64,000 bases of DNA from Ferrovibrio sp. (GTDB taxonomy: Bacteria; Pseudomonadota; Alphaproteobacteria; Ferrovibrionales; Ferrovibrionaceae), in assembly GCA_017991315.1 (NCBI GenBank), contig JAGOQS010000002.1, positions 124,001 to 188,000 of the forward strand, read 5' to 3'. Shown in pieces: positions 1 through 8,407 of the stretch. Each line of letters begins with the position of its first letter. Within the stretch, counting starts at the first letter, position 1. The position numbers and the translations under genes are program-made. Under the pieces are notes generated by a model. That model saw only the letters and a program-made list of their open reading frames with translations. It did no database searches and was not told the origin of the DNA.

Positions 1-317
1 ACGCCAAAGGCACGGGCCAGCACCCGCAGCACGCGGTCATCATTGACCAGCTCATTCACCGTGGTGGCGCTGTTCATCCGGTTCTGCACATAGGTGGCAT
101 CGGAAACCGCCAGCGCGTTGTCGGCCTTGATCTGCACGTTGCGGATACGGATCTGCGTGTTCTTGATATCCAGCAACTGCTTGGCCAGCGCATCCTGGGT
201 GGAGGATTCCTTGGCCGAGCCAGCATTCTGCTCTGCCGTCTGCTGCAGACGACGATACAGCACGAACGGCGACATGCCGGTGCTGGATGAGGTGGGGATA
301 TCAATCGAGGTAACCAT
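1..317 (-). CDS. DUF1217 family flagellar-locus protein (3' part outside window)
   Basis: This is the N-terminal 105 codons of a protein that runs off the left edge. It starts MVTSIDIPTSSSTGMSPF and contains a helical stretch followed by VNDDRVLRVLARAFG, which resembles the repeated core of DUF1217 proteins encoded in alphaproteobacterial flagellar loci. The ATG at 317 is preceded by AGGAGG about nine bases upstream, and a sigma-54-type promoter lies at 398-413. The biochemical role of the family is not established; a link to flagella is inferred from context. Family assignment is moderately sure because only the start is visible. Confidence 0.7.
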   Translation of the reverse strand, partial: MVTSIDIPTSSSTGMSPFVLYRRLQQTAEQNAGSAKESSTQDALAKQLLDIKNTQIRIRNVQIKADNALAVSDATYVQNRMNSATTVNELVNDDRVLRVLARAFG

Positions 318-397
318 TTCAGCCCGCCTCCTGCGGTGTCCGAAGGTCCTGTGTCCGCGTTGCCTGCCGCACCCACCATTCTGGGGCGCCGCGTGCT

Positions 398-413
398 GGC
401 AACAATATTACCA
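398..413 (-). promoter_or_regulatory. sigma-54 (-24/-12) promoter candidate for the DUF1217 gene
   Basis: On the minus strand the sequence reads TGGTAATATTGTTGCC. The invariant GG and GC dinucleotides have the correct ten-base separation and the -12 element is TTGC. It lies about 80 bases upstream of the DUF1217 start codon. Sigma-54 control is known for middle and late flagellar genes in many alphaproteobacteria. The -24 half (TGGTAA instead of TGGCAC) is imperfect. Confidence 0.5.
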
Positions 414-515
414 CGGACGGTAAATGCTACAACCAGGATAGTCGCCCGGGTCCTAAGAAAAGGTTAACAACCCGGGTTGAAACGCGGGGCCTACCGGGGA
501 ACCCGGCTCGCTGGC

Positions 516-1481
516 TCAACCACCCGGACGCTGTGCCGGATTCGCTGCCGGGGCCTGGGCCGCCGGAGCCTGGGCTGGGCGAGCCTGGCCGGCTGCGGGC
601 TGGTCGTTGGCCGCGGCCCGCAGATTGGCCGGCAGTTGCTTCCGGGTAGCCATGCGCACGGTCAGGCTCTGCGCCATTGCCGGCTCCATCTTGGCCATGA
701 CGGCGGCCACCTTGGCCTCCTTCATGCGCTCGATGACATTGAGCAGCACATTGGCGTCAAGCTCGGCAAAGATGCGCGCCGCCTCTTCCGGCTTCATGGT
801 CTCGTAAATCTTCACCAGACCACGCAGGTTCTCGTCTTCCTGCTTGTCGGTGCTCTGCACCACCTGCTTGATGCTGGCTTCCAGCTTCTTCAGCTCGGCA
901 ATGCGCTCGTCGATCCGCTTCTCGGCCGCCGCCAGCAGGCTTTCGCGCAGATCCAGCTCACGCGAACGCTGCTCTAGCTGTTCGCGGCGCTGCGCCAGAT
1001 TGCCCAGCAGTTCGATCTCGGCGCGGGTGAAGGTGGTGGGGTCGCGGTCGGCCAGCGAAGCCACACCGGAATTCTGTGCCGCAGCACTGCCAGCCGGTGC
1101 GGCAGCGGCGCCGCCGGCGGGACGCTGCTGTCCCTGGGCCTGGCCCTGGGCTTGGCCCTGAGTCTGGCCCTGGGCCGGTGCCTGCTGCTGCGCTTGGGCG
1201 ACAGCCGCCGGGACGAACAGGGCATCCCTGCCCTGCCACAGCGAGCCGACCTTGAGACCGAGCAGCAGCGCGACGGCGAGAATGGTGAGCGGCAACAGCC
1301 GCACCCGGCTGGTCAGCGCGCGGGATACCGGGCGTACACTGCTATTCTGAGCCGGCGCGGCGAGCGCCACCGCGGGCGCGGGCTTCGGTGCCGAGCGGCC
1401 AACGGCGGCATAGGCAGCGGCAGCGGCCGGCGGAATACCCTGGCGATGACGACGCGGATTGTCCTCGAAACGATCAGCCAT
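516..1481 (-). CDS. MotE-like flagellar protein with MgtE-N-type domain
   Basis: A 321-residue membrane-anchored protein. It has a cytoplasmic-like Ala/Pro-rich N-terminus, one transmembrane segment at residues 62-80, a Gln/Gly/Ala low-complexity linker with QGQAQGQ repeats (about 95-135), a long coiled coil (about 150-215), and a C-terminal domain with KPEEAARIFAELD and VAAVMAKMEPAMAQ. That last part matches the MgtE intracellular N-domain fold of MotE and FliG-like flagellar proteins. In Sinorhizobium MotE acts as a periplasmic chaperone for the motor protein MotC. It is the last gene of the fliL-fliM-DUF6468-motE run, two bases after the preceding gene. It could simply be annotated as a flagellar protein of unknown role. 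Confidence 0.75.
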   Translation of the reverse strand: MADRFEDNPRRHRQGIPPAAAAAYAAVGRSAPKPAPAVALAAPAQNSSVRPVSRALTSRVRLLPLTILAVALLLGLKVGSLWQGRDALFVPAAVAQAQQQAPAQGQTQGQAQGQAQGQQRPAGGAAAAPAGSAAAQNSGVASLADRDPTTFTRAEIELLGNLAQRREQLEQRSRELDLRESLLAAAEKRIDERIAELKKLEASIKQVVQSTDKQEDENLRGLVKIYETMKPEEAARIFAELDANVLLNVIERMKEAKVAAVMAKMEPAMAQSLTVRMATRKQLPANLRAAANDQPAAGQARPAQAPAAQAPAANPAQRPGG

Positions 1482-1483
1482 GA

Positions 1484-2038
1484 TCAGCGCGCCTGCCTCA
1501 GTGCCAGCAACAATTCACGTTCGGCTTCCGAGCGCGGTTCGACCTTGAAATTGGCAGCGCCATTGGCGGCACTGGCCGGTGCCGGCGGCGCCGGGCGGCG
1601 GGCCGGGAATTGCGCGCCGGCAGCAGCGGCAGCGGCCACGGCGGCGGCGGCGACATTGGCAGCGCGGGCCGGCGGCTGCGGCCTTTCCGGCGTCGGAGTC
1701 TGTTCCGCCTTGGACTGGCGGTTGCCGGCGGCTTCGCCGGCCAGGCGGTCGGCCAGGCGGTCGGCGGTCTCGATCATGAAGCCAAGCTCCTCGCGGATCG
1801 TCTTGGCCTGCTTCATCCGCTCTTCATGCGCGCCATCGGCAGCGGCGGAGGCGGATTTCAGCTCGGCGACACCTTGGCGCGCGCGGTTCAGTGCCTTGTC
1901 GAATTCACCGATCAGGCGACGCATCTCATCCTGGTTGGCGCGCAGATTGCCCAGCCGGCGATTCAACACCAGGCACATGCCGAACGTGCCGATCAGCAGC
2001 ACCACGACGACAATCTCAACGGCCAGCATCAGGTTCAT
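1484..2038 (-). CDS. DUF6468 domain flagellar-operon membrane protein
   Basis: 184 residues. A single N-terminal membrane helix (about residues 4-24, LAVEIVVVVLLIGTFGMCLV) is followed by a helical, probably coiled-coil region rich in Arg, Glu and Ala (30-105), then an Ala/Pro-rich linker and a short conserved end, EAERELLLALRQAR. This layout fits DUF6468, a family of unknown function found in Rhodospirillales flagellar operons. Its ATG overlaps the fliM stop in TGATG, so translation is probably coupled. A structural or assembly role at the motor is inferred only from position. Confidence 0.7.
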   Translation of the reverse strand: MNLMLAVEIVVVVLLIGTFGMCLVLNRRLGNLRANQDEMRRLIGEFDKALNRARQGVAELKSASAAADGAHEERMKQAKTIREELGFMIETADRLADRLAGEAAGNRQSKAEQTPTPERPQPPARAANVAAAAVAAAAAAGAQFPARRPAPPAPASAANGAANFKVEPRSEAERELLLALRQAR

Positions 2039-3084
2039 CAGATGCCCTCCACGATCACCGGCGGACGCTTCAGCGCGCGATCCACCTTGATGGCGATATT
2101 GTTGCCCATGCGGCCCATGCGGCCTTCAACCATCGGCACGCCGCCGCAGCGCATCATGATAATCGATTCCGGCGCGGCATTGAACATGATGGTCTTGCCG
2201 ACTTCCAGATTCATCACCTGGCCCAGCGTCATCACCTGTTCATCGAGAACCGCTTCAATTTCCACGTCAGTCGACCAGAGTTCCGTCGCCAAGTGGTTTT
2301 CCCAGATCGAGTCACGGCCGAACTTTTCGCCCATGAACATCTGCAGCAGCAGTTCGCGCACCGGTTCCAGGGTGGCGTAGGGCAGCAGCAGTTCCAGGCG
2401 GCCGCCGCGATCTTCCATGTCGACGCGCAGGCGGGCCAGAATGGCGGCATTGGCAGGACGCGCGATGGTGGCGAAACGCGGATTGGTCTCGATGCGGTCG
2501 TAGGAGAAGTTGACCGGCGCCAGCGGCTCGAAGGCGGCGCGCATGTCGTCGAGCACCACGTTGACCATGCGCTCGACCAGGTTGCGCTCGATCGTGGTGT
2601 AGGGGCGTCCTTCAATACGCATTGCCGCCGTGCCGCGGCGGCCACCGAGCAGCACGTCGACGATGGAGTAGATCAGCGACGAGTCGACGGTGAGCAGGCC
2701 GTAGTTATCCCACTCCACCGCGCGGAACACGGACAGGATGGCGGGCAGCGGGATCGAATTCAGGTAGTCGCCGAAGCGGATCGAGGTGATGTTATCGAGC
2801 GAGACTTCGACGTTATCGGACGTGAAGTTGCGCAAAGACGTGGTCATCAGGCGCACGAGGCGGTCGAACACCACCTCGAGCATCGGCAGGCGTTCATAGG
2901 AAACCAGCGCGGAATTGATGATCGCGCGGATGCCGGCTTTATCGGAATCGTCTTCTACGGATGCATCGAAGCCAAGCAGGCTATCGATTTCATCCTGATT
3001 CAGGATGCGCGTGGAACCGCCGCCGGCATCGCCGCCGCCAGCGCCGCCCGCCCATCCACCGCCATCTTCGCCTGTATCCGCCAT
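2038..3084 (-). CDS. fliM: flagellar motor switch protein FliM
   Basis: 348 residues, the usual FliM length. The N-terminal ILNQDEIDSLLGF (about residues 27-39) is the CheY-phosphate binding motif. The middle domain contains the RLPMLEVVFDRLVRL segment. The C-terminal SpoA-like domain includes TDVEIEAVLDEQVMTLGQV. FliM sits in the C-ring between FliG and FliN and sets the direction of rotation or the stop state. A Gly/Asp-rich leader of about 25 residues precedes the CheY motif. It is cotranscribed with fliL upstream (34-base gap) and with the DUF6468 gene and motE downstream. Confidence 0.97.
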   Translation of the reverse strand: MADTGEDGGGWAGGAGGGDAGGGSTRILNQDEIDSLLGFDASVEDDSDKAGIRAIINSALVSYERLPMLEVVFDRLVRLMTTSLRNFTSDNVEVSLDNITSIRFGDYLNSIPLPAILSVFRAVEWDNYGLLTVDSSLIYSIVDVLLGGRRGTAAMRIEGRPYTTIERNLVERMVNVVLDDMRAAFEPLAPVNFSYDRIETNPRFATIARPANAAILARLRVDMEDRGGRLELLLPYATLEPVRELLLQMFMGEKFGRDSIWENHLATELWSTDVEIEAVLDEQVMTLGQVMNLEVGKTIMFNAAPESIIMMRCGGVPMVEGRMGRMGNNIAIKVDRALKRPPVIVEGI

Positions 3085-3118
3085 GATCCGTTCCTGTCAC
3101 TCCGATTCAGCAGCGCCG

Positions 3119-3625
3119 CTACTGGATCAGCATTTCCTTGAACAGCACATCATTGATCTTGATCGGCGCCACCGCCTGGTTGACGCGGACCAGCAACTCT
3201 TCCTTCAGCCGGTAGAGGCCGGCGGAACCGACCAGGTCATCCGGGCGCAATTCGCGCAGGTAGACCTGGAAATTGTCGATTACGCGCGGCATCAGCTCGT
3301 TCAGCTTCGGCGTCGACAGCGGTTCCTGGTGTTCCAGCGCCACCTTCAGCTTCAGATAGCTGGCCTGCCGGCCTGTGGCATTCAGGTTGACCAGAATGTC
3401 AGGCAAATCGTGGAAAACCGTCACTTTCGGCGGTTCCGGCTTGGCCTCTTCTTCCTTCTTGGCACCACCGAACACGCCGAGGAAGTAAGCCGCCGCGCCA
3501 CCGCCCAGCAGCAGCACCAGCAGCAGCGGCACCACCACGAACACGATCATACGCTTGCCAGAGAGCTTCTTTTTGCCCCCGGCTTCGCCGCCCTCGCCGC
3601 CTTCGCCTTCAGTTTCGTCAGCCAT
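3119..3625 (-). CDS. fliL: flagellar basal body-associated protein FliL
   Basis: 168 residues. A Gly/Glu/Lys-rich cytoplasmic N-terminus is followed by one membrane helix at about residues 26-50 (MIVFVVVPLLLVLLLGGGAA) and a periplasmic domain ending in VNQAVAPIKINDVLFKEMLIQ, the typical FliL terminus. FliL forms a ring around the stator units and supports torque. It is the first gene of a minus-strand operon with fliM and lies divergent from flgF. No convincing sigma-54 site was found for it in the 234-base divergent region. Confidence 0.95.
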   Translation of the reverse strand: MADETEGEGGEGGEAGGKKKLSGKRMIVFVVVPLLLVLLLGGGAAAYFLGVFGGAKKEEEAKPEPPKVTVFHDLPDILVNLNATGRQASYLKLKVALEHQEPLSTPKLNELMPRVIDNFQVYLRELRPDDLVGSAGLYRLKEELLVRVNQAVAPIKINDVLFKEMLIQ

Positions 3626-3789
3626 TGCAGACCTTCTCTACCAATCACCGCATGGATACGCCGCAAGTGTTAACGAACCGTCATCACTGGGCAGATTTTG
3701 CCGGGTAGGCCGTTTCAGCCGCCCGGCGATTTTTGCCTCCGGTCCCGTTTTCCGAAGTTTTTTCTTTATTATTCAATATTTTAGCCAGT

Positions 3790-3805
3790 TGGCACGGAGC
3801 CTGCA
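3790..3805 (+). promoter_or_regulatory. sigma-54 promoter upstream of flgF
   Basis: TGGCACGGAGCCTGCA has a perfect TGGCAC -24 element, correct spacing and CTGCA at -12. It lies 54 bases before the flgF ATG. The match is strong and agrees with sigma-54 control of rod and hook genes known in alphaproteobacteria. It probably drives flgF-flgG-flgA-flgH. Confidence 0.8.
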
Positions 3806-3859
3806 ATTCCTTTTGCGACCCCGGCCCCGTGCCGACCCCAGGATGAAGCGAGCCACGTC

Positions 3860-4603
3860 ATGGAGAATACGAGCTACATCGCCCTTTCCAAGATGTCCGC
3901 CATGCGGCGGCAGATGGACGTGCTCGCCAACAACCTGGCGAACATGAATTCCAATGCCTACAAGGGCGAGCGGGTGATGTTCGAGGAATACCTGAGCCGC
4001 GGCAACAGCAACCTGGATACCCGCCAGAACCGCTTCAGCTTCGTCACCGATACCGGCGTGCTGCGCAATTTCGCCACCGGCAAGCTGAACAACACCGGCA
4101 ACCCCTTCGACCTCGCCATCACCGGCCCGGGCTATCTCAGCATCGACACCCCGCAGGGCCGCCGCTACACCCGCGACGGCCATCTCCGCCTTGACGAAGA
4201 CCGCCGCCTGGTCACCGCCGGTGGTCATCCGGTGCTCGACAACCGCGGCCGCGAGATCGTGTTCCCGCCGAATGAAAACAATCCGCCGTCCATCGCCGCC
4301 GACGGCACCATCACCGTGGGTGCCAACCAGCTCGGCAAGATCGACTTGGTGACCTTCGAGAACGAGCAGGGCCTGCGCAAGACCGCGCAGGGCATGTTCG
4401 CCACCGACCTTGAGCCGGAGGTGGCGCCCGCCTCCTCCACCATCGCGCAGGGCATGCTGGAAGGCTCGAATATCGAGCCGATCATCGAGATGACCAACAT
4501 GATCGACCTGCTGCGCTACTACCAGAACACCCAGAACCTGATCGACGGCGAGCATGACCGCATTCGCCGCGCGGTCGAGCGGCTTGGCCGCGTGACCGGC
4601 TAA
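3860..4603 (+). CDS. flgF: flagellar basal-body rod protein FlgF
   Basis: 247 residues. The N-terminal rod motif is seen in MRRQMDVLANNLANMNSNAYKGE, read here as MDVLANNLANMNS at about residues 19-31. The central D1 part has GNPFDLAITGPGYL. The C-terminus matches the FlgE/F/G family, with GMLEGSNIEP and IEMTNMIDLLRYYQNTQ. FlgF forms part of the proximal rod and is exported by the flagellar type III system, so no signal peptide is expected. It is the first gene of the flgFGAH run, with a sigma-54 promoter 54 bases upstream and flgG 26 bases downstream. Confidence 0.96.
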   Translation: MENTSYIALSKMSAMRRQMDVLANNLANMNSNAYKGERVMFEEYLSRGNSNLDTRQNRFSFVTDTGVLRNFATGKLNNTGNPFDLAITGPGYLSIDTPQGRRYTRDGHLRLDEDRRLVTAGGHPVLDNRGREIVFPPNENNPPSIAADGTITVGANQLGKIDLVTFENEQGLRKTAQGMFATDLEPEVAPASSTIAQGMLEGSNIEPIIEMTNMIDLLRYYQNTQNLIDGEHDRIRRAVERLGRVTG

Positions 4604-4629
4604 CGGAATTTAAGGAAGAGGAGAGAGCC

Positions 4630-5415
4630 ATGCGTTCGCTCAGCACCGGTGCCACCGGCATGATGGCCCAGCAGCTCAATGTTGAAGTCATCTCGAACAA
4701 CATTGCCAACATGAACACCACGGGCTTCAAGCGCCAGCGCGCGGAGTTCCAGGATCTGCTCTATCAGAACCAGCGCCGCCCCGGCGCCACGTCGTCGGAC
4801 GCCAACACCATCGTGCCCTCGGGCATCCAGATCGGTGTCGGTGTGCGCGCCGCCGGTGTCTACCGCATCCACGAGCAGGGCAACCTGACCTCGACCGGCA
4901 ACCCCTACGACATCGCCATCAACGGCAAGGGCTTCTTCCAGATCACCCTGCCGTCGGGCGAAACCGCCTATACCCGCGCCGGCTCCTTCCAGGTCAACGC
5001 GCAGGGCCAGGTGGTGACCGCCGATGGCTACCTGATCAACCCGAACATCACCGTGCCGCAGGGCACGCTGGCGGTGAGCGTCGATAACACCGGCATCGTG
5101 GAAGCCCGCATCACCGGCCAGACCGCGCCGCAGCAGCTTGGCCAGATCCAGCTCGCCAATTTCGTCAACGAAGCCGGCCTGGAAGCGGTGGGCGACAACC
5201 TGTTCCTCGAAACCCCGGCCTCGGGCCAGCCGCAGGTCGGCAACCCGAACACCCAGGGCCTCGGCACGCTGCGCCAGGGCTACCTGGAAACGTCGAACGT
5301 CAACCCGGTGCAGGAGATCACCAACCTGATCACTGCCCAGCGCGCCTACGACATGAACTCGAAGGTGATCACCACCTCCGACGAAATGCTGCAGACCACC
5401 ACCCGCCTGCGCTGA
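4630..5415 (+). CDS. flgG: flagellar distal rod protein FlgG
   Basis: 261 residues, the normal FlgG length. The N-terminal motif NVEVISNNIANMNTTGFKRQ (about 16-35), the GNPYDIAINGKGFFQI block and the C-terminal helix EITNLITAQRAYDMNSKVI are all diagnostic. FlgG builds the distal rod that crosses the periplasm through the P and L rings. A strong purine-rich ribosome site (GGAAGAGGAGAG) precedes the ATG. It lies between flgF and flgA in a tight operon. Confidence 0.98.
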   Translation: MRSLSTGATGMMAQQLNVEVISNNIANMNTTGFKRQRAEFQDLLYQNQRRPGATSSDANTIVPSGIQIGVGVRAAGVYRIHEQGNLTSTGNPYDIAINGKGFFQITLPSGETAYTRAGSFQVNAQGQVVTADGYLINPNITVPQGTLAVSVDNTGIVEARITGQTAPQQLGQIQLANFVNEAGLEAVGDNLFLETPASGQPQVGNPNTQGLGTLRQGYLETSNVNPVQEITNLITAQRAYDMNSKVITTSDEMLQTTTRLR

Positions 5416-5441
5416 TCCAGAGCCAGACCAGGAGATCCGCC

Positions 5442-6221
5442 ATGGCCCGCACCGCCCTTCTTCTTATCGCCGCCGCCGGCGCCTTCGCGATCGGCGTGGC
5501 GCTCAGCCAGCAGGCACACGCGCAGCAGCAGGTTGCTTCGGCCGCGCCGGCTGCCGCCGCGAAGGCTGCCGCGACGCGCTACGTTTCGGAACGCGAAGTG
5601 GCCCGCCGCGTGGTGAACATGATCCAGCAGCGCAACGGCGGCCGCCCGGTGGAAGTGGCCTTCCACGGCAACGACAACGGCCTCACCATGCCGGCCACTG
5701 CCGAATGGCGCATCGACAGCTTCACCTATGACGACCGCTCCGGCCGCTTCACCGGCACCGTGGCGGCCAGCGGCACCAGCGAATTCCTGCGCATTTCCGG
5801 CCGCGCCAACGCGGTGGAAGCAATGCCGGTGCTGCGCACCCGCATCGCGCCGGGCGAAGTGATCACCACCGATGCGCTGGAATGGCGCCAGGTGCCGATG
5901 GGCCGCTATACCTCGGCCTATATCGACCGCATGGACGACCTGGTCGGCATGACCCCGAAGCGGGCGCTGAATGTCGGCCAGCCGATCCGCAGCAACGATG
6001 TTGGCCGCCTTGAACAGGTGACCAAGAACAGCCTGATCACCATGGTGGCGCAGGTCCCCGGCATGACCATCACCACCACCGGCCGCGCGCTGGAAGGCGG
6101 CGCCATCGGCGATGTGATCCAGGTGATGAACCTGCAGAGCAAGAAGACCATCCAGGCGACGGTTACCGGCAGCAACGTGGTGCAGGTGGTGACCGCGCCG
6201 CGCCTGATCGCCAGCAACTGA
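5442..6221 (+). CDS. flgA: FlgA, P-ring assembly chaperone
   Basis: 259 residues with a Sec signal peptide (about 1-28, cleavage after AHA). The C-terminal SAF domain is recognisable from APGEVITTDALEW, LVGMTPKRALNVGQPI and the end motif GGAIGDVIQVMNLQSKKTI, which matches the FlgA consensus G.iGd.I.VrN..S.k.i. FlgA helps FlgI assemble into the P ring in the periplasm. It lies in operon order between flgG (26 bases) and flgH (33 bases), and an AGGAG ribosome site supports the start. Confidence 0.95.
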   Translation: MARTALLLIAAAGAFAIGVALSQQAHAQQQVASAAPAAAAKAAATRYVSEREVARRVVNMIQQRNGGRPVEVAFHGNDNGLTMPATAEWRIDSFTYDDRSGRFTGTVAASGTSEFLRISGRANAVEAMPVLRTRIAPGEVITTDALEWRQVPMGRYTSAYIDRMDDLVGMTPKRALNVGQPIRSNDVGRLEQVTKNSLITMVAQVPGMTITTTGRALEGGAIGDVIQVMNLQSKKTIQATVTGSNVVQVVTAPRLIASN

Positions 6222-6254
6222 TAATAACAAAGCATCACAGAGAGAGGCCCAGCC

Positions 6255-7067
6255 ATGACCCGCTTCAGCAACAGCTTCCGCCTTATCGCCCCCCGCGTCA
6301 TCATGCTGGCCGGCGTTGCCATGAGCCTTGCCGCCTGCGATGTCGGCCGCCTGACCGAGATCGGGAAGCCGCCAGCCCTGAGCAAGATCGACAATCCCAC
6401 CGAGCAGAAGGATTACCGCCCGGTGAGCCTGCCGATGCCGTCGCCGGAAGTGTCAGCGCGCTCCGCCAACTCGCTGTGGCGCCCGGGCTCGCGGCAGTTC
6501 TTCAAGGATCATCGCGCTGCCAAGGTCGGCGACATCCTGACGGTTAACATCGACATCCAGGAACGCGCCTCGCTGCAGAACAACACCACCACCTCACGCG
6601 AGAGCAGCGAAGAAGCCAACATCACCAACCTGCTGGGCCTGGAATCGGCTTCTGATGGTGCTGGCGGTGTGACCACGGGCGCCGGCACGGCCTCGACGCT
6701 CAACAAGATTTTCAAGAATATCAATCCTTCGGCGGCGGCCAATCTCGGTTCCACCTCCTCGGTCACCGGTCAGGGTCAGGTGCAGCGCCAGGAACAGATT
6801 ACGCTGCGCGTTGCCGGCCTCGTCACCCAGGTGCTGCCGAACGGCAATCTGGTGGTACAGGGCCGCCAGGAAATCCGCGTCAACAATGAAGTGCGCGAAT
6901 TGATGATCCAGGGCATCGTGCGGCCGGAAGACATCACCGCCACCAACACGGTGAGTCACACCCAGATGGCTGAAGCTCGCATCGCCTATGGTGGCCGCGG
7001 CCAGCTCACCAACGTGCAGCAGGCGCGCTACGGCCAGCAGATCTACGACGTGCTCTTCCCCTTCTGA
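6255..7067 (+). CDS. flgH: flagellar L-ring lipoprotein FlgH
   Basis: 270 residues. A lipoprotein signal ends in SLAAC, giving a lipobox cysteine near residue 28. The mature protein shows SLWRPGSRQFFKDHRAAKVGD, the expected start of the L-ring domain (core GDILTVNIDIQERA), and the C-terminal RPEDITATNTVSHTQMAEAR followed by YGGRGQL. FlgH forms the outer-membrane L ring that lets the rod pass. It is the last gene of the flgFGAH operon and is followed by a strong terminator. Confidence 0.97.
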   Translation: MTRFSNSFRLIAPRVIMLAGVAMSLAACDVGRLTEIGKPPALSKIDNPTEQKDYRPVSLPMPSPEVSARSANSLWRPGSRQFFKDHRAAKVGDILTVNIDIQERASLQNNTTTSRESSEEANITNLLGLESASDGAGGVTTGAGTASTLNKIFKNINPSAAANLGSTSSVTGQGQVQRQEQITLRVAGLVTQVLPNGNLVVQGRQEIRVNNEVRELMIQGIVRPEDITATNTVSHTQMAEARIAYGGRGQLTNVQQARYGQQIYDVLFPF

Positions 7068-7089
7068 TCCGAAGACGGAAGAAAACAAA

Positions 7090-7119
7090 AAGGCCGGTCA
7101 GAATGACCGGCCTTTTTTT
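7090..7119. terminator. bidirectional intrinsic terminator between flgH and dksA
   Basis: A perfect stem, AAGGCCGGTCA / TGACCGGCCTT, with a GAA loop has a T run on the right and an A run on the left. It can therefore end both the rightward flgH operon and the leftward dksA transcript. Confidence 0.9.
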
Positions 7120-7154
7120 ATTGTCTCGCAGATGCGAGCGATTAGATCACTAGA

Positions 7155-7574
7155 TCAGATATCGTCGCGGTGCGTCCGCTCGCGGCGCTCATGGCGTTCC
7201 TGCGCCTCGATGGAGAGCGTGGCGATCGGGCGGGCTTCGAGGCGCTTCAGCGAAATCGGCTCGCCGGTTTCCTCGCAATAGCCATAGGTGTTGTCGTCAA
7301 TCCGCTTCATCGCTGCATCGATCTTGGAGATCAGCTTGCGTTGGCGGTCGCGGGTGCGCAGTTCCAGCGCGCGGTCGGTTTCCACCGAGGCACGATCGGC
7401 GATATCCGGTTCCTGGCTGGTGTCTTCCTGCAAGTGCTGCAGCGTCTGGTTCGACTCCCGCAGGATGTCGTCCTTCCAGGCCTGCAGCTTGCGGCGGAAA
7501 TACTCCCGCATCTTGGGATTCATAAAGGCTTCGGACTCGGTGGGACGGTAATTCGGCTTCAACTGGATACCCAT
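7155..7574 (-). CDS. dksA: RNA polymerase-binding transcription factor DksA
   Basis: 139 residues. The coiled-coil segment (about 20-95, including ADRASVETDRALELRTRDRQ with the acidic tip AD.A..E) is followed by YGYCEETGEPISLKRLEARP and ATLSIEAQERHE. Only one of the four zinc-ligand cysteines remains, which is usual for alphaproteobacterial DksA. The chosen start MGIQLKP has GGAGG seven bases upstream; the longer reading frame to 7706 has no support. DksA works with ppGpp at the secondary channel of RNA polymerase. The gene sits inside the flagellar island, convergent with flgH. Confidence 0.92.
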   Translation of the reverse strand: MGIQLKPNYRPTESEAFMNPKMREYFRRKLQAWKDDILRESNQTLQHLQEDTSQEPDIADRASVETDRALELRTRDRQRKLISKIDAAMKRIDDNTYGYCEETGEPISLKRLEARPIATLSIEAQERHERRERTHRDDI

Positions 7575-7783
7575 GCGAGAACCTCCAAAACCCGGCCCCG
7601 CCCCCGGAAACACGACTCGTTTGATACTGGGGGGCTGGCAACGGCGGCGGGAGTATATGAATCGACCGGGGCCGGAGCAAGCACGGAGATTGCTCTCGGA
7701 ACCCATTGAAATCGTGAAATAATTGTGAAGTTCAGGGGTTGACCCTGGGTCTGGCGGCCCTAGCGGGCAGGCCGGCGGCGGGG

Positions 7784-8221
7784 CTAGTAGCCGAGCTTGG
7801 CCAATTCCACTTCGCAGCGCAGTTCAATTTCACCGATCAGTTCGGCCAATTGCGGGTCCGCCACCATCATGCGCTCCTGGCGCAGCATCTGAGCCAGGCC
7901 CTGCAACCGGTCCAGCGGGATGCGGCCCATCAGCAGGCCCTCCTGGATATCCTCCAGCTTGTCGAGCAGGCCGGAACCGCGCCGGGCAGCGCGGCGGCGT
8001 TCCTGCTTGTGGGCATCGGCATCCACCGCCTGCAGCATCAGGGTGGCATCCAGCGCAGCCATCGGGGCCGCCCCGGTGACGCCGCTGGTGGCGGTCTCCG
8101 GGCCTTTTAAGTAGCTGGAAAAGCTGGCACCACCGGCCGAACCGGTGACGCCGGCACGCTTAGGTGCGCCGGGCTGAACGCCGCCGGGGCCGCCGATCTT
8201 GTTAATGCTCATGCGCCGCAT
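7784..8221 (-). CDS. fliX: flagellar assembly regulator FliX
   Basis: 145 residues. Near the N-terminus is KIGGPGGVQ, matching the conserved start of FliX. The C-terminal helical domain includes LLDKLEDIQEGLLMGRIPLDRL and ends EIELRCEVELAKLGY, close to the Caulobacter FliX terminus. In Caulobacter FliX works with the sigma-54 activator FlbD to couple basal-body assembly to late gene expression. Two starts are possible, ATG at 8221 or at 8212 (MSINK); neither has a clear ribosome site. It is divergent from flgI. Confidence 0.88.
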   Translation of the reverse strand: MRRMSINKIGGPGGVQPGAPKRAGVTGSAGGASFSSYLKGPETATSGVTGAAPMAALDATLMLQAVDADAHKQERRRAARRGSGLLDKLEDIQEGLLMGRIPLDRLQGLAQMLRQERMMVADPQLAELIGEIELRCEVELAKLGY

Positions 8222-8317
8222 GGTGCCCGAGAAATTCCACCCGGTAAAGTCGGCAAATTTTGCCGCCCGGCAACCCCTTAACCATTATTTTCTCAATAAA
8301 ATCAATGCACTCCACGT

Positions 8318-8333
8318 TGGCACGATACTCGCA
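8318..8333 (+). promoter_or_regulatory. sigma-54 promoter upstream of flgI
   Basis: TGGCACGATACTCGCA has a perfect -24 TGGCAC and correct spacing to the GC of the -12 element. It lies 75 bases before the flgI ATG in the divergent fliX/flgI region. FliX, encoded opposite, is known in Caulobacter to act on sigma-54 flagellar transcription. Confidence 0.72.
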
Positions 8334-8407
8334 TCCATATTGCCCAAGACCGGGCGTTGGCAAGAATTGCCGGCGGATCGGTCAAACGACCAGAGAGAGC
8401 GACCACC

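Noticed and set aside
468..479. Perfect CAACCCGGGTTG palindrome downstream of the motE-like gene
   Set aside because: It has no loop and no T run, so neither a terminator nor a specific operator can be supported.
7575..7706. N-terminal 44-codon extension of DksA
   Set aside because: The inner ATG at 7574 has GGAGG and matches the family start; the extension has none.
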